Positions 56,814 through 64,000 of a stretch of DNA of 64,000 nucleotides are shown here, in pieces. The stretch lies in NCBI GenBank assembly GCA_012064385.1, contig QRDG01000408.1, positions 558,001 to 622,000 on the forward strand, in the 5' to 3' direction. The notes under the pieces were generated by a model, which was not told the origin of the DNA, ran no database searches, and worked only from the letters and a program-made list of their open reading frames with translations. The position numbers and the translations under genes were made by a program. Source of the stretch: Puccinellia tenuiflora. Its lineage: Eukaryota; Streptophyta; Magnoliopsida; Poales; Poaceae. Numbering within the stretch: position 1 is the stretch's first letter; the number at the start of each line of letters is the position of its first letter.

Positions 56814-57905
56814 ATGGGAAAGGAAAAGACCACTCCGAAGGAAATTAGGCCTTCAACTACTCGTGCAGGTAACAATTTGCCAAGTAGGCCAAACTTTTCA
56901 CCTGATGCTGCTTCTGTTGTTGTTCCTAAGAAAAAGGGAAAAATTGTTTCTAGTTCACCATTGTCTAAAATGTCTACTAGTAATGAAAATGATTTAACAT
57001 CTAGTAGCATTGACAAAGAAGTGACACCTGAAACACCTGAAATTCCTAAAATATCTGAGATAACTGAAACACCTGAGAATCCTGAATATTCTATTAATAA
57101 AAATATGGAATCTGAACTAGAAGATAGGGAATATTGTGATGATATGGAAACTTCTTATGAGAAAGAGGATGCTATTATTAAGGCTTTCATGAGTCCAGAT
57201 TATGATGAAATGGCTAAACTTGCTAGTTACATAAATTCTCCTCTTGATGACTATTTTCTTGTTACTGACAAAATGAATGGTCCAGCTATTAAAATTAATG
57301 ATAAAGACTATGAGTTTAATGTTGATCCTGAAATTATTGAAAGGGCTGAGAAGTCTAAGTTTTATGGGAGAGAGGATGAGTTTCCTTTCGATCACATTGC
57401 TGACTTGCATGAATTATCTGAGTTATTTGGGAAAGGTGAAATTAACCAACGCTACTATTTCTTGAAATTGTTTCCTTTTTCTTTGGGAGGAAGTGCTAAA
57501 ACTTGGTATAATTGTTTAGAACCTGGATGTATTACTAGCAAGGAAGAATGTTTGAGGATGTTCTTTGATAAATACTTCCCTGCTAATAAAATTCATGCTC
57601 TAACCCTTGAGATTAGTAATTTTTCACAGAAAGAGAAGGAGGATTTACCCCAAGCTTGGGGGAGGTATGATAAGATGGTTAGGAAATGTCCTACCCATGG
57701 CTTCAAAGATAATGAAATGCTTGATATATTTTATAATGGACTAACTGAAAACACCAGAGGCTATCTTGATAGTATTGCAGGTAATGTTTTCAGGGAAAGG
57801 ACCGTTGATGAAGCAATTGAGTTATTGCAAACTATCTCAAAGAATTATGATGATTGGAATACTGATGAGATATTTCCGGAGAAGAAAGGAGGTATACTCA
57901 ACTGA
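56814..57905 (+). CDS. gag of element F
   Basis: The preferred ATG at 56814 gives MGKEKTTPKEIRPSTTRAGN, typical of the basic start of Athila-type gag in grasses; an ATG at 56775 would add a hydrophobic 13-residue stretch. A Ser/Thr/Glu-rich linker follows, then the Retrotrans_gag domain: YYFLKLFPFSLGGSAKTWYN, LRMFFDKYFPANK, ISNFSQKEKEDLPQAWGRY, DIFYNGLTENTRGYLD. The first part is intact to the stop at 57903-57905; the rest of gag follows in other frames. Confidence 0.85.
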   Translation: MGKEKTTPKEIRPSTTRAGNNLPSRPNFSPDAASVVVPKKKGKIVSSSPLSKMSTSNENDLTSSSIDKEVTPETPEIPKISEITETPENPEYSINKNMESELEDREYCDDMETSYEKEDAIIKAFMSPDYDEMAKLASYINSPLDDYFLVTDKMNGPAIKINDKDYEFNVDPEIIERAEKSKFYGREDEFPFDHIADLHELSELFGKGEINQRYYFLKLFPFSLGGSAKTWYNCLEPGCITSKEECLRMFFDKYFPANKIHALTLEISNFSQKEKEDLPQAWGRYDKMVRKCPTHGFKDNEMLDIFYNGLTENTRGYLDSIAGNVFRERTVDEAIELLQTISKNYDDWNTDEIFPEKKGGILN

Positions 57906-57916
57906 ACAATGAGGCA

Positions 57917-58965
57917 ATGAAAGAAGCCTCAAAGGACATTAAAGAGAAGGGAATTAAAACCTCTCATCTCAAGGAATTATCTAAAATGGGTGTCAAACTT
58001 CCTGATGATCGACCATGTTTCACTATCCTAGTCAATGTTATTAGCACCACAAAAGGTAATGAAAAGGTAACATCTTTTACTGAAGAACCATATGAGAATG
58101 ATTTTGCTTATCGTCATGACCCTGAAGAGCATAATATTAGAATGATGATCATGGAAAACTCTCACAAAATTAATTTCTTCGTGAAAGTATGCATGCTAAT
58201 GTGGGAGAGGTAAAAAGAATTGTTAAACATTGTGAGATGATGAATAATCAAGTAGAACAAATGATTTCTCTTCAAAATCAATTGTATGAAAAGCTTAATG
58301 TGAAGAAACAGGTTTGTGGAGTTAATACTAGGGGAGGTGCAAGTACTCAGGACCCTGACTATCCTGAAGGCCATCCCAAGAGGAAAGAGCAAGAAGCTCG
58401 AGAGAAGAAACTTTCTGCAGGCAAATCTCCAATGAAAACCAAGATAAATATGATTCTGAAGAACAAGATAATGATATCTCTATTTCTGATGCTGAGACTG
58501 AAGATAATAATAATGAAGAGGAGGAATCATCCCCACCTGAAGAAGAACCACAAGAAGTTGAAAATATTGAAGAACCTAAAGCAGCTGAGAAGGAAGACCC
58601 TCAACCATCTACTGATAAGAACAAGAATAAAAACCATCCAAATCCACAAAAAGGTAAAGAGAGGGATCCATGGGTACAAGACCCATACCATATCCTCAAG
58701 AGGTAATGAAACTTTGGATGACACTAGATTTGAGAAGTTCTTTGAGTTGATTAAATCTTTATATTTGCAAATTTCTCTTGTTGATGCTATTAAAATTCCT
58801 CCTCATTCAAAATACATGAAAGATATTGTCACTAATAAAAGAAAGATTTCTACTGATGCTATTTCTGCCATGCTTGCTGATTACTCCTTCAAAGGGAAAG
58901 TGCCTGAAAACATGGAGATCCCGGTATTCCAACTATTCCTTGTCATATTAAAGAAACCTATGTGA
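57917..58965 (+). pseudogene. C-terminal gag and linker of F, frameshifted
   Basis: Pieces in two frames: 57917-58213 and 58189-58965. The second includes MMNNQVEQMISLQNQLYEKL and VCGVNTRGGASTQDPDYPEG, the standard join between gag and protease in grass Athila-type elements, then a Lys/Glu/Asn-rich linker in shifted frame (58430-58680) and LIKSLYLQISLVDAIKIPPH. Confidence 0.8.
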
Positions 58966-59324
58966 GATATGCAGTATGTGATTTGGGGGCTGGTGTTAGT
59001 GTCATGCCTTTCTCTTTGTATAAGAAACTTGATTTAAACAAATTGGTTCCAACTGAAGTTTCATTGCAAATGGCTGATAAATCAACTGCTATACCTATTG
59101 GAATATGTGAGGATGTACCTATTTCTGTTGCTAATGTGTTAATCCCTACAGACTTTGTTGTATTGGACATGCCTGAGGATGATAACTTGTCTATTATCCT
59201 TGGTAGACCTTTCTTGAACACTGCAGGGGCTGTGATAGATTGCACTGAAAGCAAAGTGACATTCAACGTTAAAGGAAAGGAGCACACTATCTATTTCCCA
59301 AGAAGAAACTTGTTACAATGTTAA
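58962..59324 (+). pseudogene. Aspartic protease of element F; no RT follows
   Basis: The retropepsin-type domain shows VCDLGAGVSVMPFSLYKKL, with DLGA at the catalytic position, and LSIILGRPFLNTAGAVIDC, the usual flap and ILGRPFL motif. The frame ends at 59322-59324. RT, RNase H and integrase normally follow; none is found in the next 3.4 kb. F therefore depends on another element for reverse transcription and integration. Confidence 0.85.
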
Positions 59325-59853
59325 ACCAAATGGTGAATTGCATTAAAAGAAATACTCTTCTGGTCGGAAGTATTGAAATTCCCTTACCACCTCCTGAACC
59401 AAAATATGCTACCATAATGATTGGAACTATTCCAATCAAATATGAGGTAACTTGAATCTCTTCTTCACTTATAAAAATAAAATCATGTGTTATATCCTTT
59501 ACATATTATTAATGAGACCTGATCAACCTCATTATTAATGTGGAAATGATGCAAACCTGATTCCTATAAAGATTGCTTGCATTTTTTATTTTATATACTA
59601 AAAAATTCTTAGAATATTTGCTTGGGCATATTTATTTCAAAGTGCAGAAATTTCAGAAATCTAGTTTTGAAAAGTCTCTGTAGAAAATTGTCTCTAAAAA
59701 TTCCAGAAAAATTTGGAGGTAAGTTATTTTACCAGAGGAACTTACAGCCAAAAGGGGAACACCAGAGGGCCACCAGGGCCCAAATAAGGTGTCCCACGCG
59801 GCCACTGTACCTGGCCGCATGGGACCCACCATTTTGGCCCACAGGGGTGTTAG
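59325..59853 (+). other. Internal non-coding stretch of F
   Basis: AT-rich sequence with no RT or integrase motif. 59730-59870 partly echoes the LTR text (CCACGCGGCC, ACTGTACCTGGCCGCATGGG, compare 55592-55640), so LTR-like material recurs here. Confidence 0.5.
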
Positions 59854-59907
59854 GTGGATGGCCAGTGCCATCTCCTTCCCCTCGACAGAAAACCAGCCCC
59901 AGGTACC

Positions 59908-61053
59908 ATGTTTAGGAAGGGCAAAGGATTGCTTGGGATGAGCTCAAGACCCAAGAGAAGAGCATGCAAAGTCTCCCTCAACTACGATGACAATCAACTT
60001 TGGGAGGACTCCGCATCATTTGTGGGGGAGAAGTTGAGGATTCACACGACGAGATGGCAAGACCCCCATGTTCTTCAAGAATGGGGAATGGAAGAGGATT
60101 TCAACTCCTTCGCCACAGTGACCGGGTTGCTAACATTTGCTCAAAACTCACAGGAGACGTATGAGGAGCTCACACGAGAGTTCGTCTCTACCTTCAGATT
60201 CGAAGGGCCCGAGACTTACAAGCACAAGAATAAAAGTAAGGCACATTCTCCCACTTTTGTTTATAAGTTTAGTATGAGGGGAGAGCGTCTTATTATGTCT
60301 CGAGATGAGTTTTGCAATGCCATAGGTGTAGCAAACACGGGGAGTTGGGAAGAAACTGGTGCTGATTCAAATCCTGAACTTGTTAAATTCTGGCACTCTG
60401 TTTCTGTTAATTCCCTTGATAGACTAAATAGGGGCAAATTTACTCATATACAGCACCCTAGCTTGAGGTACTTTGCATTGTTCCTTGCAAGAGGCTTTCT
60501 TGCAAGAGACAACACTTCAGCCTGCACCGGACCTATTATTTATTTGCTCAAATGTGCAAAAGAGAACAAGTCATGTGAGTATAACTTGGGGGTAATTCTT
60601 GCTAGATCATTGCATAATGTTGTAAGTAGAAATTCCACTGATGGAACCCCTATTTACGCTGGTGCTATTGCTACTTTGGTCTATAAATACATTAAAGATG
60701 AAAGAGGATATGATTATAATATGGGAACCCTTGTAGAGAAGTTCACATTACTTGATTTTGCTTTGATTTCCAACATGGGAATGAGTGTTCCATATGGAGA
60801 GATTCATCTCTACACATATTTGAGTACTAATGGACAGAAAGTGTCCATTAGGCTCCCTTGTACTGATCTCTTTGACAGGAGCACTGGGAAGTGGATCGTG
60901 AGGGAAGAGCCACCGTAGGAGGAGGCACAAGCTCCAGCAATGCAGGGGTACCAACCTCAAGAGATGCCACAATACCCAAGCATGGGAATCTACCCATATG
61001 GTTACTACCCTGGAGGTGGAAGTGGTGGATATGGTGACCACCCAGGGTATTAG
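59908..61053 (+). pseudogene. 3' ORF of element F (Athila ORF1-like)
   Basis: From the ATG at 59908 (MFRKGKGLLGMSSRPKRRAC; an in-frame ATG at 59854 is possible) the frame is open to 60918. A basic start is followed by a helical domain: DPHVLQEWGMEEDFNSFA, YEELTREFVSTFRFEGPE, GERLIMSRDEFCNAIGVA, HPSLRYFALFLARGFLARDN, EYNLGVILARSLHNV. A TAG at 60916-60918 precedes a Gln/Pro/Gly/Tyr-rich tail (YPSMGIYPYGYYPGGGSGG) ending at 61053, so the stop is probably a mutation. The domain resembles the accessory ORF of Athila elements; its function is unknown. Confidence 0.72.
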
Positions 61054-62762
61054 CTTGACTGCAAGCTTGGGGGAGTACTTCTCTTCCTCTCATTTCATTG
61101 TTTTAAATCACTCTTAATTTGTTTCGGTTTCTTTCTTTCAAATTGGAAAAACACAAAAAGATTTTATTTGTTCTTCTTACTTATTTACTTCTGGTCATTT
61201 TTCTTTATGCTTCAAAAAAACTAAAAAGAACAAAAAGATTTTCGTTTTCTTGAATCCGTTGCAAAAATGGAGGTGCAGGAATTTCTGGAATCTGCTCACT
61301 GTTTTATTTTTCATCTTTTTTCTGCAACTCCAATTGAGCTGAAATTTTAACCACAACTGCTACTTTTCATAACCTACACACCTGTAGATAATGAGATTTT
61401 TCTGAGGTGTTTAGGTAGGGTAAAAACAGTACTGTATGCAGTGATATTTTTCTAGCAGACTTGAGTTTTATTGCGCAGTTCAAGTTGGGAGGGGAGAACA
61501 ACAATGATGAGCTGATGTGCATGAATTATATGAAAGGTATGACACCTTTACCATGCTTATGAGGACTTTTCAATAACAGCAAGTGTGCACATCATAGTTC
61601 CTTTAACATCTAGGGAACTGGTAGCAAATGTTTATCTTCTCCATGTTTTAGTATGTATGATGATGCAAGTGAGCTGGTAGCAAATGTTTATCTTCTCCAT
61701 GTTTTAGTATGTATGATGATGCAAGTGAGATATTATTTAGTGATAATACTTGGCTATGGTTTGAACAACTGTAGTTCTAAACAAAGGTCTATGCATCCCA
61801 TTGTGCTTACTAAACTTGCCAACCACAGAGAAAGTGAAAGAATTTTTCAAATGTTAAAAATGAAGTCATATGCTTGACAAGCTCAGTGGTTAGGAGTTAG
61901 CTTAAATGTCTGACACATGGAAAACTTTTAACATTGCACTTAAATTAAAAATTAGTTGATATCATGTACTTTTGTCTATGGATGCCTATCATGTCGAAAT
62001 AAATGTGGAAACTTAGCAAGTTTGAGGATTGGAATAATTGGCTAGAGAGACGCCCGGGCCGCCAATTTAAGCCATGCATCATTCATGGTGGAAATTTACG
62101 GCATATCATATGAACATTCAGTGATGCACTTTATAATAAAAAGCTAAACCATTAGTAGATAAAAGAAGTGCTGAGATTGTTCATTGTCCGTTTGTCTTGT
62201 TGTTTGGACATGGGCTTGTCCATGTCCTGGGACAAGAGGTACCCCAGTAGACGCTCTTAATGATGCTTTTATTCTCGCAATGACTGAAAAAACTCGAGCT
62301 TGCCTAGCTATACGAGTTTAGTAACACATGGTGTAGGTACTCGTATTCACGGGGCATGAGGCTTTTAACTACAAGTTTGTCAAGCATGTGAGTCATAATA
62401 GGGAACATCAAATGTTTTGATAAATTTAAGAGCAAGGTCGTAAGCACAATGAATTTACTAGTCAATACATGATTCAATCAAAAGTGATGCAAGAACCTTT
62501 GTTTATCTCTACAGTTAGGCAAACCCATCCAAGTATTAACACTATGTGTTATTTCTCTTGCAACATGTATAGATGCTTTAACATTGATGAGATATACTTT
62601 TGCTAGCATTTTGTTAGCTGTTGTATGAATTATGTGTTGAATACTTGTTGCTATTAAACAATTTTACATATGCAATGCAAATTTCTTGTCAAAGTCTTTT
62701 TATCGCTTCTACACTACGTTTGAGTTGTTTGAGGACAAACAACAAGCTAAGCTTGGGGGAGC
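61054..62762 (+). other. 3' non-coding region of F, with a 56-bp tandem duplication
   Basis: No pol or other gene is visible in 1.7 kb. 61618-61673 and 61674-61729 are two perfect copies of a 56-bp unit starting CTGGTAGCAAATG and ending GCAAGTGAG. The polypurine tract AAGCTTGGGGGAG (62750-62762) abuts the 3' LTR. Confidence 0.75.
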
Positions 62763-64000
62763 TGATGCATCCAAAATGCATCCATTTTTCTAAGCACTTT
62801 GCCTCATAATTTGCTCCGGGATCCTTCCATATTTGAATAAAACTGCTGTTTCTGACGTTGCTTTTAGCAAAGTCTCTCCCCTGGCTATTTTTGCAGGAAA
62901 TAAAATCGGGGAAAAATACCACGTCATTTTTCATGGAAAAGAAGCACTTTAAGCAAAAGATGGACATGAGGGGGTGCCGGAGGGCCAAAAGGGGTGGCCC
63001 CACGTGGCCTGGTACTGTAGCCGCGTGGGCCCCCCCAAAATGGGCCTCGGGCACCGTCTCGCCTCCGGTCTTCGACGTACGCCTTCATATATGAGAGAAA
63101 ACGCTTGACCTAGGAGGGGAGGAGCTTTCGCAAAACACACCGCCGCCACCACCACGATCTTCGTTTCGGGGACAGATTGATCCAGGATTTCTCCTCCGGT
63201 AGAGGGATCCGGAGGCCGTCTTCACCGCCATCTTCACCGCCTTCATCTCTATCAACCATGAGCTCTTTCTCCATCACCATGTGTGAGTAGTTTTCTGTAG
63301 GCATGTGAGGTGGATGGGGATTGGATGAGATTGACCATGTAATGCTACCCGTTGTTCGATAATCTTAGGGTTTATCTTGAGGATGCTTTTGTATTGTGTT
63401 GTTGCACTTATGCTATGTTTAATGCTTGCTACTAGGGCCCGAGTGGCATGATTTCAGTACTGAACCTATTTGCTTCATCATATAATTGAGTTTGGTATTT
63501 ACCTGCAAAGTGTATCACCTGCTATTATATTGAACCTGTGAACCCTAAAAGTGACATTTAGGGAAAACAAGGGGGAGATGTTCTAGTTTGAGGATCCTAT
63601 GTGTTCATGGAGTGTTAATGCATTGTCCCGGTCTACACGAAAGGGTAGACATTAATTACCTGTAGTTCCAAGTTGGCCCAGGTAAAATGGGCAGGTAGGG
63701 CAATAGATGTTGTGTAAATTCTCGTTATTAGTGCGCATAGCTATTTAAGGAACACATACCTACATATATCGGAGTTAGAGAAAAAGCTCCATTGCTAGCT
63801 TTACTTTATTATATGATCAATCTCATTCATGCAACGCCCCGCTGTCACCTCATGCCTACGTTTTAAATCTATGAGTTACACTTTCACTTTTCCGGTGAAA
63901 ACTGGGAAATCCTTTTTACTATTGCTGTTTTATTTCTGCTCGCTTGAATTCTTTACTGCCATCACTACTACTGCTGCAAGTTATTGATATACAGGTGTGG
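62763..64000 (+). mobile_element. 3' LTR of element F (cut by the window edge)
   Basis: 1238 bp matching 55360-56598 with roughly 25 differences by eye, from TGATGCATCCAAAATGCATC to CAGGTGTGG at the window end. About 125 bp of LTR and the right target duplication are outside the window. Confidence 0.92.

Overview
This window looks like a repeat-rich chromosome segment from a grass, most likely a large-genome Pooideae species. That is inference. It rests on the transposon families (Sirevirus-type Copia elements, Athila-type Gypsy elements with a tRNA-Asp primer site, Stowaway, hAT and Mutator-like MITEs), the grass-type F-box genes and GC-rich first exons beside AT-rich introns. No organellar, bacterial, rRNA or tRNA sequence was recognised.

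Layout. 1-11.7 kb: a minus-strand, gag-only Sirevirus (element D; left LTR cut by the window edge) inserted in an older LTR of its own family, with a 509-bp solo LTR inside its gag. 11.7-16.3 kb: a LINE 3' tail and a 3.9-kb solo LTR with a matching 5-bp target-site duplication. 16.7-20.65 kb: a 15-exon host gene whose N-terminus looks LisH/CTLH-like and whose 3' part is a run of small phase-1 exons. 21.2-35.1 kb: a nested complex. A gag-only Copia (C) is flanked by CCTTC repeats and holds a short-LTR Copia (A, minus), a 5'-truncated Sirevirus (B, plus) with an extra 3' ORF, and a Mutator-like MITE. 36.2-39.1 kb: a broken Copia (H) with a duplicated RNase H segment; the only ambiguous base of the window lies at the duplication edge. 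39.7-45.8 kb: an F-box pseudogene split by a 5.49-kb Gypsy element (E) with 277-bp LTRs, itself carrying a MITE in gag. 46.3-47.9 kb: a 1.6-kb hAT element containing a second hAT MITE, both with perfect 8-bp target duplications. 48.4-54.5 kb: an F-box cluster with two intact genes and two pseudogenes. 54.6-55.36 kb: a coiled-coil ORF fragment, cut by 55.36-64 kb: a non-autonomous Athila-like element (F) with gag, protease and a 3' ORF but no reverse transcriptase or integrase.

How it fits together. The host content is one multi-exon gene of unknown function plus a local F-box family (substrate receptors of SCF ubiquitin ligases). Everything else is layered transposon insertion. Four elements carry gag but no polymerase or only part of one (D, C, F) or are 5'-truncated (B), so they depend, or depended, on partners elsewhere. 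The most unusual items are the mini-exon array at 17.9-20.65 kb, the dense CCGGA-TCCGG palindromes in the Sirevirus LTRs and 3' regions, and the apparently shared 3'-ORF fold of the Sirevirus and the Athila-like element. Divergence figures are counts by eye, not alignments.
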